A stretch of 64,000 nucleotides of DNA from Breviolum minutum Mf 1.05b.01 (GCA_000507305.1 DF239619.1:121328-185327), one strand, 5' to 3'; positions 22,982 to 33,965 are shown, numbered from the stretch's first letter. The notes: generated by a model not told the origin, from the sequence alone. Numbers and translations: made by a program.

Positions 22982-23150
22982 AATAATTTGCCTAGTTTTT
23001 CCTATATACCACATAACAAACTTCCAATATAGTAATATAGTAAATGATTTGGTAAGATATACTATAATAGTTTATAAATCATTGTATATGCAGTATCTTT
23101 CATCTTTTATCTTTTTGGTATCCCTTGGTTTACCATGCTCCTTTCAGCTC
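22982..23150. other. AT-rich strand-switch region, nothing recognised
   Basis: AT-rich spacer between the last minus-strand exons to the left (a weak minus exon may lie at 22860-22960) and the plus-strand gene that begins at about 23.2 kb. No promoter motif is recognisable. Confidence 0.5.
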
Positions 23151-23245
23151 GCTCCCCTGACTTCCTGACTTCCAAACCGAGCAGCTTGACACGCTCGTAA
23201 AACTTGGTCACATCCCAACTCGGTCAAAGATGTTGGCAGCTGCAG

Positions 23246-24114
23246 GTTTGTGCTGAGCTGCTGCACTTCTTTGTCTTACCGGATGATGAGAAGTATCTGT
23301 TTCTTGTTTTGGAGTACCATTGTATTCCAGTTGAAAAGAGATTGCACCTACGCAAAGAGTTAGAGCATATGATAAAATATTGTTTTCAAGTCGACGCTAG
23401 AGAATTTCTACAGGGGGCATTCTATGTAAGCAAAACAAACACGAAGCAACCATGGAAAAACATGGCAACACTGCTACACAATAATATCTTTATGTACATG
23501 TATGACATCTTGAAAACAAAGAGAACAACACAAAACCCAACCTTCCCTCCAAACTGAGAAAGAATATGAGTAGTGTTGTCTTGAAGGTGCCTCACTTCGC
23601 TGGAGTCAAATGCCCAAGGTGAGATAATTACATTGTCACATGCCTCATGTAGCTATTTCTTGGACAAAGTCGCGGCTTCATAGAGCTGCTTTGAAAAACC
23701 AACAAAGCATCCTGGCTTGTCCTCAGCAAACAGGTGATGGCAGCATACTCATACAAAGGTAATACAGTAATAATAATATCAGTGCATCCACTTCACCATA
23801 CTGATCCAAGGGTCAGATCAGAATCTTCCATCACTTCACGGACTTCTTGAGGATGACTTCCAGGTTTGAAAAAGAGATTCGCTTGCTCTGCAGCAACAGG
23901 AATGCCTGATTCCAATCAACAACTTGCACTTAGATTTCATGTTCCTGATGCAGTTGTGACCCTGACCATGAAAGTCTTGATGCGCAAAAACGATATGGTA
24001 AAATATACTAACCCCCCACCCCCACAAGGCCCACCCTTTCTCAAAAAAAACTCAATGGACGACTTGAATAAGTTCCTGCAAGATGAAAACATAATACAGT
24101 TTGCAATTCATTAA
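23246..24114 (+). CDS. plus-strand gene, four phased exons, unknown protein
   Basis: Exons 23246-23425 (60 codons, phase 0/0; acceptor GCAGCTGCAG, donor CTAT/GTAAGC), 23587-23618, 23684-23733 and 23894-24114 (stop TAA). Donors GTAAGC, GTGAGA, GTGATG and acceptors TTGAAG, TTCATAG, GCTCTGCAG all give matching phases. The first exon is helical and charged (FVLPDDEKYLFLVLEYH, then EKRLHLRKELEHMIKY). The last exon may instead splice out at ATG/GTAAAA (23997). An exon at 24267-24435 (acceptor GCATGTGCAG, stop TAG) could be an alternative end. The true 5' end is not identified; an upstream exon after CTCCTTTCAG (23149) is possible. Confidence 0.65.
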
Positions 24115-24266
24115 AACAACTTGTGCAAATAGATTGACAAGATGTTGCCATGGACTAAAGCATTTCGGTGGCTTTAGTCAGTGCATGTATAAAACTAGTG
24201 GATTCTCGGATTAAACTTTAAAACACTTTTTGGTTGCGATATATAGTGACTTTTCAGCATGTGCAG

Positions 24267-24435
24267 GTTTGATGCGCTTGGAGTGGAGGCTGACCAAAGT
24301 TGCGTATACAGTATATACTCAGAAAGGATCAATGATTTGGACATCAAAAGTGCACAAAACATGCATATAACTCAACAACAGCAAAAATCGTTGATTTCTA
24401 TAATGTTCTATTCTGTGCCAGACAGTCACATATAG
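24267..24435 (+). CDS. possible alternative 3' exon, plus strand
   Basis: Acceptor TTCAGCATGTGCAG, then 55 residues to TAG (starts FDALGVEADQSCVYS, later ITQQQQKSLISIM). It overlaps the end of a convergent minus ORF (24398-24658). It could be the real last exon of the plus gene at 23246, or of a separate gene. Confidence 0.45.
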
Positions 24436-24658
24436 ATTCCAAATCATTGTCTTTTGATCTTTTTAATTCTTTGGGTATATCATATGCATGTTTTGCATTG
24501 ATTTCTTTGAGTAATAGGAAAGTCTTCGTCCACTTTGATGTCAAAATAATTGACAGGTTTGAATCTTGAGTATTTGCGGATTGTGCACCTTTATGCACTT
24601 TGGTATTGCAATCATATATGTTGGCTTCTCTTGCAGTTTTGGAAGTGGAGAAAATCAT
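24398..24658 (-). CDS. AT-rich 86-aa ORF, unknown protein
   Basis: ATG at 24658 to TAG at 24398, one uninterrupted frame, Lys/Asn/Asp/Thr rich and very AT-rich compared with other exons (starts MIFSTSKTAREANIYD; ends LESICDCLAQNRTL). The plus strand of the same stretch carries a competing exon (acceptor GCTTCTCTTGCAG at about 24640, reading LEVEKIIKPAKSVHVW to a stop). Compositional difference from neighbours is notable; no family recognised. Confidence 0.4.
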   Translation of the reverse strand: MIFSTSKTAREANIYDCNTKVHKGAQSANTQDSNLSIILTSKWTKTFLLLKEINAKHAYDIPKELKRSKDNDLESICDCLAQNRTL

Positions 24659-25236
24659 AAAACCTGCAAAAAGTGTGCATGTTTGGCATAAGAAAAGCTC
24701 AAATTAAAGAACAAATTTGCTTTTGTTCTCATGAAAAAATGCAACTTCAAACGTGTAACATGAGCATATTTACAGAGTGCGCGACTTGCCAAGTGATATA
24801 CCCCGTCTCTATAGGTGGTCCCTCCGAAGGCTACCATAATTACACAAACCCACACACATGCATATACCGATACATACATAAATATATATATATATAAATA
24901 CCTTTGCATACATATTTGCATCTTAATTGAGCCGTGGTCTTCTTGTAACTTTTTGTTCTGGAGTCATTGTGTCTAATGAAGAAAAGTAACAATAAAGATG
25001 TCATAATTTGCTGCAATCAACAAGTCCACCAAGTCGACTTAAGACAATATCAACAAACAGCGAGCGATTAATGCACATTGCATTCTTCACTTGGACAACA
25101 TAATTACTTTACTTTGACCTGTTTCCAGTCAGCAAACTTCGTTTGATCATCACTTGAATGACTGGAGCCTTTGATCATTGATAGTGTGCTGCCCTCAAAC
25201 TCGACCAGAATCAAGTAATTAATGAATCATTGCATA

Positions 25237-25545
25237 TTATTGCGTTGGATTGTGCACTTGGAGGTGTTCCAAACTTGCCACGCCCAGGTACCAAATGACT
25301 GCAACATTCGACGCATGGAACCTCATGAAGACGATGGGGCTGTGGAAAAGGGCTCCACACAACCGAGCCACAAAGTTGATGATCACACTATGATTTAATA
25401 GACTATGCTGGACGTCATAGTAAGGAAATTTGTGCCCCAGTTGCAAGCCATGTGAAACAACATGTTGAAATATTGACATTGAAACTATATGTGATATCAT
25501 GTCTATGAAAGTGGCTTGCATCAATGACCCCAGGAGCCTCAGCCC
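25237..25545 (-). CDS. long coding exon with stop, unknown protein
   Basis: Minus frame open for about 100 codons to TAA at 25237. Moderately hydrophobic with His (DVQHSLLNHSVIINF, then FARLCGALFHSP-like and NVAVIWYLGVASL). It may be a membrane-associated C-terminus. It lies directly downstream of the exons at 25582-25807 but in a frame that does not join their stop. Confidence 0.45.
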   Translation of the reverse strand, partial: GLRLLGSLMQATFIDMISHIVSMSIFQHVVSHGLQLGHKFPYYDVQHSLLNHSVIINFVARLCGALFHSPIVFMRFHASNVAVIWYLGVASLEHLQVHNPTQ

Positions 25546-25581
25546 AAATGGTTGATAATTAAATATAAATATCAAAACATC

Positions 25582-25807
25582 TCAGAACCAACCCACAACT
25601 TCCCAAAAATCGTGCCAAATCGTTGTCGAAACAAAAGACATGCCCAACTTGCAAAAGCATCAAAACCTCGAAGTAATGCAACGTTACCCTGTCAATCTTC
25701 GGCCAGGAACGCAAAGCTTCTTTGGCAGTTTCCACTTCGTCTTGACTAGCCCTGCCAAAGATGACACCATTGAGACGGATGCCACCAGCTGGGAAGCCCT
25801 TCATGAC
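25582..25807 (-). CDS. two phased 3' exons, unknown protein
   Basis: Exon 25807-25688 is exactly 40 codons in phase 0 between CATTTTCTGTGAG and the donor ACAGG/GTAACG, and reads VMKGFPAGGIRLNG, then DEVETAKEALRSWPKI. Exon 25647-25582 (acceptor GATGCTTTTGCAAG, phase 0) gives MSFVSTTIWHDFWEVV and stops with TGA. The first exon is among the most protein-like in the window: a Gly-rich loop followed by an amphipathic helix, as in many enzyme folds, but I cannot place it. Confidence 0.65.
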
Positions 25808-25829
25808 CTCACAGAAAATGAAACCAATA

Positions 25830-27090
25830 TGTAAAGTATAATGAAAGGAAAAAACCTCCGCAGAAACAGGTCAGTGTAGAAAAGGTGTACAGTGACACCA
25901 TGAGGTGCCACCAACATCTACTACAATGGCATAGTCTGAAATTGAATGTTATCGTTTTTTTTTTGGAGGCCTGATGGTGTTATTGGCACACTTCAGCGCT
26001 TCCAAATTCATACAGGAAGCTTTAAAAGGCATCTTCTGAAGAGTTGTGATAATTCGCGTTACTTGAGATTCGTGCTAGCTATAGCGTGGAGCAAGGTCAC
26101 GAAACGCGCCCAATGGAGCTGACAGAGTCATGCAAGTAGTACCGCTGGTGGATGGTGGGGCCCAATGCTGTTGGTGTTGAGGCTGGTGGTGGTGGGGCCA
26201 AACACCAGAAACTGTCAGGCCAAGGTGCTCTGGGATTCGCGGACCTAGCGCCGTACTTGCAGCTTTAATCTCATTCTGCTTCTTTTGGGGCAGTTGCTAA
26301 GGAAGGAACAACTTCAATCCAACCTATAAATTTCAATTTCATACATCTATGATCATCTATGCAACCTTTGTGAGAAGGAATTTTGGACACATGGGTTTAT
26401 GAAATTTCTCCGGCGATGACCCACGAAAGAACAGTCTCGGTCAATCACAGGTTGTGATGCAATTGAATGTTCGTTTTTCCGGGGGACGCTCGGGCTTTAC
26501 AGCTTTCACTGAATCTTCTTGACATTTTTTGACTTCTCCCTACTAAGTTGATCGTCGAACATTTTGAGAGTGGCTTGTGTGATATACCTTTGCAGTATTC
26601 CGCGCATGTATTGCTAATTGCTTTGTTGTTTTATTTTGGTTCTGATCCGCGGTCCCATTCCCTGTAGTTGGGCATTGTGCCAGCTACACCTGAATGAAAA
26701 GAACTCATTTCCACCAACTAGAACAATGCCGAGAGACTTCAAAAGCGCCTCTTCTCTTCAAGTCAAAAAGCATCCTGTTGGGTGACACAGAGATAGGCGA
26801 TAGAAGCCAAATGGATCCAAACGGATGTTTGGTGAATAGATAGTGTCACGTCACATGGGTTTGCGTTCTCCCCAACTAGGGTTTTCCATAAACATTAATA
26901 ACTTCTGGATCTCGTTGGATGAATCGCATAGATCCACATTTGGGACACGCCGGACACGCACACACTTGGAAAAGATTTGAACACATCAAGTGTCTTTATC
27001 GGCATGAACTAGTGAATTCCTTGCGAGTCCTGTGTCATAAGTTGAAGAAGTGACATAAGGACCAAGAACTTCATGAAATAAAGCCAAGTA
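25830..27090. other. no confident gene
   Basis: A GC-richer stretch at 26080-26300 is open on the minus strand with a Pro/Ser/Thr-rich reading (APPPPASTPTALGPT), acceptor GCTGCAAG; too weak to call. The rest shows nothing recognisable. Confidence 0.4.
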
Positions 27091-27096
27091 CAAGTT

Positions 27097-27647
27097 TCAC
27101 ACTGGTTTTACATCTTCTGAGACGTTCTCCATATATGTATACATATATATACACAAGTCAAACAAAAACAAAGCAATTGAAGTAACGAAATAAATCCATT
27201 GTTGCACATCATGGTTCATGCCACGGGCCACACATAGCTCTGTATGTATATAATTCTTTAAAGTAGTATCAATGAGTAACCCATTGAAACGTGCAACACT
27301 ATACAACGCATAAATGGCTTCGCAAATTGCAATCCATTGCATTGATGTCCTCAGCCTCAAAGCAGCCTCAAAAAAGAAAACAAGCGCATCAACAAAAAAA
27401 ACATGTATCTTGTCCTCGAGGGCTTCTCTGAACCACTCATGGAAGACCCACTGCCGTAGATCAGAGTTGGTTCCTGGCGTCAAGGAAAACGTCTTAACAC
27501 TTCGATACTTGGCATTACTTGGCCCTCTTTGGCCCCCCGCTTAGGATGCCCAGTATCCTTCAGCTTCCGAAAGAACTTGGCTTCTGTCATTCGCTTTGGC
27601 ACACTTTGAATGCCAAAGAGATTCTGACTCAAACGAGTCAGTTGGGC
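27097..27647 (-). CDS. two-exon 3' gene end, possible membrane protein
   Basis: Exon 27647-27519 is 43 codons in phase 0 (acceptor CTTGTTCAG, donor CCAA/GTAATG): RLSQNLFGIQSVPKRM, then FFRKLKDTGHPKRG. It joins in phase to 27450 (acceptor CTACGGCAG) reading WVFHEWFREALEDK and open to TGA/TAA-type stop at 27097. The second part holds hydrophobic segments (VFFVDALVFFFEAAL, and FVTSIALFLFDLCIYMY near the end) that could cross a membrane; an extra small intron there (acceptor TCTTTTTTGAG) is possible. Family unknown. Confidence 0.6.
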
Positions 27648-28583
27648 CTGAACAAGGCACACATACCAAAGGTCTTCCCAGAGCTGAGAGGGTCTATCTT
27701 ACTGGGCATACAGCAGCCAGTTGGACCGATCATGCGATGACATGAAAGGACAACCGTTGGTGAGTTGATCTGACTTTGAGTCAACCACGCAAAAGTATTG
27801 AATCAAAAAATGTAAGCAAACTGTTCTTGAACCCATGTCCACGTGGACATTGTTTCAAATGGGCCGACTTGTACTCAACCCGGGCAAGGCGCCTGGATAA
27901 TCCTTTGACGTTCTGAAGGTCTTAAGGTCAGCTTGGCCGGAGGTATGTTGCGCCAGTCCTCAAAGCCCTGCACCTGTAAGCTGGCGGGTCAGCAGATCGG
28001 CCAGATGGATCCGGGGAAGAGATTGATGGGATATGATTCTAACATGATATAAGATATATAAGTCTAGTCATTCCATCGACAAAGTCTTAGGAAACCGTAG
28101 CACATCTGTGAACAACCAACCAAAGCAGCTCAGGAAGACTGTCATAGACTTGGTGCATCCTCGTTAAAAAATGTACTCTCTGACTGCTTTGAGTGTCTAC
28201 CAGTTCTTCAAAATTAAGATGAATTAAGCATGGATTCATAGATTTGGCTGAAGCACATGCATGCGTGCAGTGGAGCCACTCAGATCACTCAGTCTCAAGT
28301 TATGATACATGCATATTATCATGCATAGATTTCTGTATTATTTGATTGATCCAATTCTGGCACAGTCTTTCCCCATACAACAAGCAGCTTCACAACAGAG
28401 CCCACACTTCTACATATCCATTGGCACTTCTTTGCCATATCCATTCAATCAAAATCCATAGTAGAGTATTCTAGAATGATCATCAATGTCAATTGTGCAA
28501 GCTACGCTTGGTATACTTGGTCCGATTTGCATAATTGTTGTGTTCCATATTTGGCAAGCCCATGCAATTCCACACAACTCATT

Positions 28584-28845
28584 TCACATATGAGACGTCC
28601 ATAACATCCGCACCTTCCGTAGCCTTTCCTCTTGCCCAGCCAAGCATGGACGAAGGGCACTGGAAACGAAGGACATCTTGAGCGAATCCCTACCGGAAGG
28701 AACGTGGCTCAATGGCCAAGCGATCAACTTATCAACGAAACCAATTTCTTTGGCTCGAAAATGTTGGAAACCTTGACCACTTGAATACCATGTGCCAATT
28801 AGTGCCCTTTCAAACATGACATGACTGCAGCCGCACCCCGGCCAT
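28584..28845 (-). CDS. coding exon, unknown protein
   Basis: Minus frame open for 91 codons. Best stretch: FERALIGTWYSSGQGF, then AKEIGFVDKLIAWPL. Donor-like sites CCG/GTAGGG (near 28690) and AAG/GTGCGG (near 28615) would end the exon before the stop at 28584. Plus-strand ORF 28821-29030, partly overlapping, is also protein-like. Confidence 0.45.
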
Positions 28846-29114
28846 CCCCGGCCCCACATGACCCAACAACAATGTTGATGACTGACACTCCTGAGTATGA
28901 CCTCAAGAAGGGAGGGAACAATTTAAGGTTTATATCTGTCAGACCCCAAAGTAGCAGGAATGAAATGGAAGGAAACTTTTTTTTGGATGAGCCCATCAGT
29001 ACCCCAGTTGATCAGTACCCCTGTCCCTGAAGAAGAAACATGGCCGACAAGCTGCTCACTTGTGCAATTCCGGGAGACAATCAACACCAGTTCACCTACA
29101 ACGTGCAAATTCAA
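28821..29114. other. coding-like stretch, strand undecided
   Basis: The plus frame 28821-29030 (starts MTAAAPRPSPAPHDP, acidic/basic middle, stop at 29030) and the minus frame 28923-29114 (after acceptors near 29097 and GTTTCTTCTTCAG near 29023) both look like protein. I cannot choose. Confidence 0.35.
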
Positions 29115-29179
29115 CGGAGATGGGAAGCGAATCGTATAATCCGACTTCTCAAAGAATCATATGACGTATAGTCTGTACA

Positions 29180-29184
29180 TTGAT

Positions 29185-29215
<31 letters not shown>

Positions 29216-29260
29216 CATATTATATATATATAATTATATTTATATATATTCATTATACGT
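29180..29260. repeat. (TA)n-rich low-complexity tract
   Basis: Alternating TA runs and near-palindromic TATATATAAATATATA units. Shorter similar TA tracts recur through the window (for example 41358-41390, 42708-42740, 48700-48725). Confidence 0.85.
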
Positions 29261-30075
29261 ATTGTTATAGCAGCGTAGAAAGCAGAACTTGAATACGCTA
29301 TCATTACTAAAAATGGAAACACATTTTTGAGAACGGAGGTAAACATTTCTCTCCTGCTGTAATGAATGTATAATCATACTAACATTCACCAATGTATGAA
29401 CTACCTGTGACTACCCAAACCTTCCAGTCACCTCGTTCATTTACAAAAAAGAGGGCAAACCTCTCTGATCTATTGGATCATCTGCGATCATCTGTACGAG
29501 GTCAGTTCAAGTAGGAAGGATGCTGCAAGAACCGATGTCGTTCTCAAGCTCGTGCTATTGATGCACTCGGAGTGATAAACAAAATGATTGATCCTAACAA
29601 TGAATCTTGCCAGAATTTTCCCATGCCATCCCCATGCCTGATGAGACGGACATCTCATCTCCCATTTCGACACACTCTACCAGAGAGATAAATGAAGCAA
29701 TCACCTATCCTTTGAAGCTGTGTCTCCCGTGCGCAAGCTCATTTGGAAACATAAAATCTCTTTTAGTCAAGGCGTGGCTTGATACATCTTGATTCAAAAC
29801 CAAGACAACAGGCTTCATCATATGCATTCACACCCCCATTGACCCAGCTTCGCCTAAGGGAGCTTTCTCAGTGGCAGACTTCACTTCCGGTGTCTTGATC
29901 ATGCTTACCAAACTGCCAACAAACACAATAGAGGTCAACATGCAGCAAAAGAGAAATGCGCGGAACACCTAGAAAGGATCAAAGCCCTGGTCATAGTCAC
30001 AGTCCTCTGGCAACCTTCTCCGGCTCGCTCAAACCCCAACGCACAATGAATTCGGATAGGTCATCAATAAAAATA

Positions 30076-30340
30076 TCATTGCACAACCACATTAACATCG
30101 TTGGAACTGCCATGTACTGTGTCTTCCAGTGTCACTGAATTCCTGAATGGAGTGTGTGGGGGGCAACACGTGCCATGCAAAGCCAGAGGGTGCCTACTTT
30201 TTGTTGGAGCGGTCAAAGTCTCTTCTTTCATGGACTCATTACCTGAAAACTCAACGCTTGCGCCGACAGCAAAGAAGTCTGCGAATAACTCACCAAAGAT
30301 TTCAAAAGGTTTTGGTACGTATAGGTAATTAATGGGAATC
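30076..30340 (-). CDS. possible coding exon, unknown protein
   Basis: Minus frame with a hydrophobic, Phe-rich segment (PFEIFGELFADFFAVG) that ends at a donor-like TTTCAG/GTAATG near 30237, then continues open to 30076. The plus strand here is also open. Strand call rests only on the minus trend of neighbours. Confidence 0.35.
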
Positions 30341-30753
30341 AATGGTACTAGTAGGTGTAATTCAAACACATAAAAATGAAAAATACTGCAAAACAACGCA
30401 AAACCACATAAACTGTTTCTGCAAAGATGAAGCTGGTTGCACTGCATTTCCTAATTAATTTCCCAACATTCATCTGGATATTGATGAATTTCAATCCTCG
30501 CGAAATGATGATCAGCGATGCTAAGCCATGAATCTCGACTCACAAAAGGGAGGGCACCCATTGCGGCAGCGTTTAGTTTGCTACACATCCAACCAGTCCC
30601 GAAGCGTCAATGCTGACCACAAATCTGCTTGAAACAGCAACACTCCCAGACTTCAACACCTTGAAACCATCCTTTTCCAGAGTCCAAGGTGCAAACAATC
30701 AAACCTTCAAACCATCTTTTACTGGGCCCCAAGGGCTGAACCTTAAGACCTAC

Positions 30754-31087
30754 CAATGAGGCCATGGCAGTTTTCTGTTGCTTTCCTAAATTCCACTCCT
30801 CCGGGGCATAGATCTCTTGAGCCAAAGTTGGTGCCACGTAGGGCCCATTCTCCAAAACGACCTCAAGGCTGGTGGTTCAAGCAAGTGGGGCGGTGACATG
30901 CTGCCATTTGCATGTTTCCACTTCTCTTTGATCGTCAAAAAGTGTGTGCCGCGAGCATGCTCTTGATGTCCAAAGTGCAGGACATGCCGAAAACGTTTTC
31001 GAAACAAATCGTTTCTCAGAGTCACATCTCAGTGGGAGAAATCTTTCAGTTTGCCACGCAAAAAACTCACGGAGTATCACAGAACCA
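30754..31087 (-). CDS. exon pair separated by 36 bp, unknown protein
   Basis: 31087-30898 follows the acceptor CACATTTCAG and reads ILREFFAWQTERFLPL, then HTLFDDQREVETCKW. 30861-30754 (36 codons, phase 0, acceptor CCAGCCTTGAG, strong donor ATTG/GTAGGT) reads VVLENGPYVAPTLAQE, then YAPEEWNLGKQQK. They share one frame, interrupted only by a 36-bp GT...AG segment (30897-30862) that contains a single in-frame TGA. This is either a very short intron, a donor further upstream (GAA/GTGGAA), or a disabling stop. Function unknown. Confidence 0.6.
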
Positions 31088-31324
31088 CTGAAATGTGATA
31101 TGTGAAATCGATTGGAATGGTGAGTCCCTGTCCATGCGAGTAGGATACAAGAGTTGAAAGGTCAAGTCTTCACAGTCACATCTTCACAGCCGGTCCAATG
31201 GTAGAATATTGAAAAAACAACATGCAATCACCTGTCCTTTGAAACTATCATAACATAATAAGTAACATCAATTAAGAATGTGTTTGGGTAAAATTCATTT
31301 CTGAAGGCAAACAATTTCCATCAA

Positions 31325-31448
31325 TTTCCGCCCTGCTATGCTGCCACAAGGACTCCACGGAAGCGAATCTTCGCTGTGACCTGAACACGTCCGCCTTTGT
31401 AAAAAACGTCTCGACTTTCGCCAGGATCTTGACGGCCTCTGCGTGAGT
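31325..31448 (-). CDS. GC-rich coding exon open in all three minus frames
   Basis: GC-rich compared with its flanks. All three minus frames are open: one helical (AEAVKILAKVETFFTK), one beta-like ending in TAG (VFYKGGRVQVTAKIRF), one Arg/Ser rich. It is almost certainly transcribed coding sequence on this strand, but the frame cannot be decided without the neighbouring exons. Confidence 0.5.
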
Positions 31449-31716
31449 CCATTGTCGGAAAGTATTTACAGTAAGTGAAAATGAACTGGTGCAGAATCGC
31501 CAATCATGTGCTGTGGCCTTTAAAATGCAGTAATTTAGTGCTCCAACACCATGACATGGACATTTGGAAGTTTGGGCCGACCTTTATCCAAAGATACCAA
31601 AGAACGCTGATGTAAATTTCATCACTGCCACGAACTACCCCTTCATCTTACAATCCCGTTGAAATCTTCAAAATCTCCCTAATCCAACCCATGGAACCCC
31701 ATGGACATAGGTGTAC

Positions 31717-31850
31717 CCGGTACCCGCCTTCTTCTTCCAGCAATGCGGCGACATAACGTGCATACTGCAAATCAGTGAGCTCAGAAGCATCGAACTCCTC
31801 CGATTTGGTTGAGCTGTTGAGCAAACATGGGCAAAATGTGTCCAGCTCAG
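31717..31850 (-). CDS. internal exon, unknown protein
   Basis: Acceptor TTTTCGTGCAAACAG, then an acidic open frame (AELDTFCPCLLNSSTK, SEEFDASELTDLQYARY) ending at a donor-like CCGG/GTACAC. The same frame runs on to a stop at 31648, so it could also be terminal. No family recognised. Confidence 0.6.
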
Positions 31851-32033
31851 CTGTTTGCACGAAAAGGTTTTCATTTAAGTTCCACAATGGTGATCTTATG
31901 TGTAGACCATAAATATGCTCCAAAATGATTCACAAGTCTGGCCTTAATTAATAGAACTAAGAGGCTAATAGGATCTAAGCATGTCTAATAGGCATCACTT
32001 TGCTATCATTCTTCCCGGATTTCCCTGATGCAC

Positions 32034-32189
32034 CTCACACTTCAAATACTCATCCGGAGTCAACGCGGGATTCTTCAAATTCACTGCCAGGGTCTTTCTC
32101 GCCTCGACTCGCATGGTCTTGGCCATGCTACTGGTGAACCGTTCAAACACCATTTTTTTCACTAGTGGCACGGCGGCACCCCAAAGATC
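32034..32189 (-). CDS. exon of 52 codons, unknown protein
   Basis: Phase 0 at both ends: acceptor TTTATGGTTAG, donor GTGAG/GTGCAT. Reads WGAAVPLVKKMVFERF, then TMRVEARKTLAVNLKN and PALTPDEYLKCE. Read-through would stop twelve codons later. The peptide is convincing (basic helix, then a short polar turn). It may belong with 31717-31850 though the phase needs an alternative site. Confidence 0.65.
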
Positions 32190-32251
32190 CTAACCATAAA
32201 CATCGGGTCAATGCATTTGTTTGATGCATAAATACTGTCCACATATGTCCA

Positions 32252-32305
<54 letters not shown>

Positions 32306-32310
32306 TCATG
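32252..32310. repeat. (ATC)n microsatellite
   Basis: About nineteen perfect CAT/ATC triplets between minus-strand exons. Confidence 0.97.
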
Positions 32311-32838
32311 ACACATCGTTGCATGGATGTCTAGGTCTCATCTATCCTGTACTGATATTTTTCTGCACAACCTTCCAGTTCCAATCAATTGAATGCATAC
32401 TGGTCCATACTATACATGAAAAAGCCCAACTGGATCCAAATGGTACGGACTTCCAAAGCGCTAGGCATGTCACTTCTGGATTAAGTAAGAACCATTGCCT
32501 GAGGCCGGTTACTGATCGGTAAAGATTTGGAAATAAACAGCAGCAGTGCTTTCCTCTGGCGAATATTCCTTCAGAAAACACCAAATCTCAAGTGCCGGTC
32601 GCACTCATAACAACAACATCACTAAGTCACAACAGATTTCATCGCTGGTGGATTCCAAGCCAGTGTGGTGCTTTGTGGGTCGTGTAGGTCTCGACAGAGA
32701 TTACTCTTCATCCATGATTCCGAATCCCTCCAACCATCTCATAAAGAACGCTGACCGATTGAAAATCACTAATAAAATGTAGGTCACACTCGAGAAATGA
32801 TTGAGATTCATTGAGTGGTGGCACCTTTGAGACATCTT

Positions 32839-33558
32839 TCAACTGAGAATGTATGATGCAACCGCCATCGACTGGAGAACTCCAAGAAACCGACTACTGT
32901 GCTCAGACCCTTCCCATCCCTGCTGAGCAACGATGACGTTGCCCACAAAACGCCAATCGCGTTTCCTTGCGCGACCCAAATAGGAGGTCTGAAGGAAGCG
33001 AGATGCTGCAAAACATGCCAACTCCCCAAAACTACTGTGATCCAAGCGAATCCAAAAAGGTTGGAAAGATTGCAAGCTTGTAATATGATTGAAATCTTTT
33101 AACTACACCCAGAAATATGTGAAAGTATTGCGGCGTGTGACACAACTGCTCACAAATCTCAAGGTTGTTTTCAATGGCACAATGCCTTCATGGCAGGGGT
33201 TTGTACCGTTCGTTCCGGTCATTCCCAAGTCCACAGGAAAGCTGTTCAAGCAAGCGTCATGTCGTACACGAAAGGTTTGCCTGCACGAATCATGGTCGAA
33301 AACGACTTCTTCCACTCCTAGTGAATCGACTGTTCGTGTTGATCTTCACATATGTTGGAGATTTTTTTGGCCAATTGCGCTATGATGGGGGCTTCTTATC
33401 AGGTCACACCTTGTTAATGTCGGTGGCTTTGAAGATGGTTCATAAAAAGCACAGATTCTATCCTTGCCTGGGTCTGCCGTCTTTCCAGCGCAGGCCCACA
33501 CCCGAAAATCTTTCAGAAGAGTCTTTGGCAACTGGTAGAAGTCTCCATTGGGCCCTTC
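32839..33558 (-). CDS. 3' part of a multi-exon gene, unknown protein
   Basis: Three strong minus exons: 33558-33410 (acceptor CGTTTTGTCAG, donor ACAAG/GTGTGA; NGDFYQLPKTLLKDFR, then GKTADPGKDRICAFYE), 33317-33154 (acceptor ATTCACTAG, donor ATTT/GTGAGC; VEEVVFDHDSCRQTFR) and a last exon to TGA at 32839 (ELACFAASRFLQTSYL, then DWRFVGNVIVAQQGW). The last exon's acceptor is around 33017-33023. Phases between the first two exons do not match exactly, so one site is misplaced. Mixed alpha/beta composition, no known motif. Confidence 0.65.
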
Positions 33559-33752
33559 CTGACAAAACGATAGACATGCTATTGATCTGGTCACGTCCAA
33601 AATATAATCCCCAAAAAGTGAGAGTCATGGAATTCATGAGGTAAGATTCAATCCCCGTCTTGGGCAGTCCAGCCAAAACTGTTATAGCAGTTTGTGGACT
33701 AAAGCAACAAAAAATACATTACAGTAACCTTGAAGAACCACATTCCGAGAGG

Positions 33753-33965
33753 CTAAAATAAAACAAGGAATTGATTGCAGGGATAGAGACGAATGGGGAA
33801 TTCATCTGACGATGTTGGAGGAAACATCGTTTGGGATGAAGTCAGGCACCGTGGAACATGTGAGTCAACAAGCAAGAAACCATTAACCAAGCCTTTGAGG
33901 CCACAGTGAAACACGGTGCAAACAACGGACACCTCATGATTTGCACTAAGAACCTTCCCAACCAT
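33753..33965 (-). CDS. coding exon, unknown protein
   Basis: Minus frame open for 70 codons with alternating hydrophobic residues (EVSVVCTVFHCGLKGL, VNGFLLVDSHVPRC), suggesting beta strands. It lies upstream of the gene at 32839-33558 and is probably part of it. Exact splice sites are not clear. Confidence 0.45.
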   Translation of the reverse strand: MVGKVLSANHEVSVVCTVFHCGLKGLVNGFLLVDSHVPRCLTSSQTMFPPTSSDEFPIRLYPCNQFLVLF

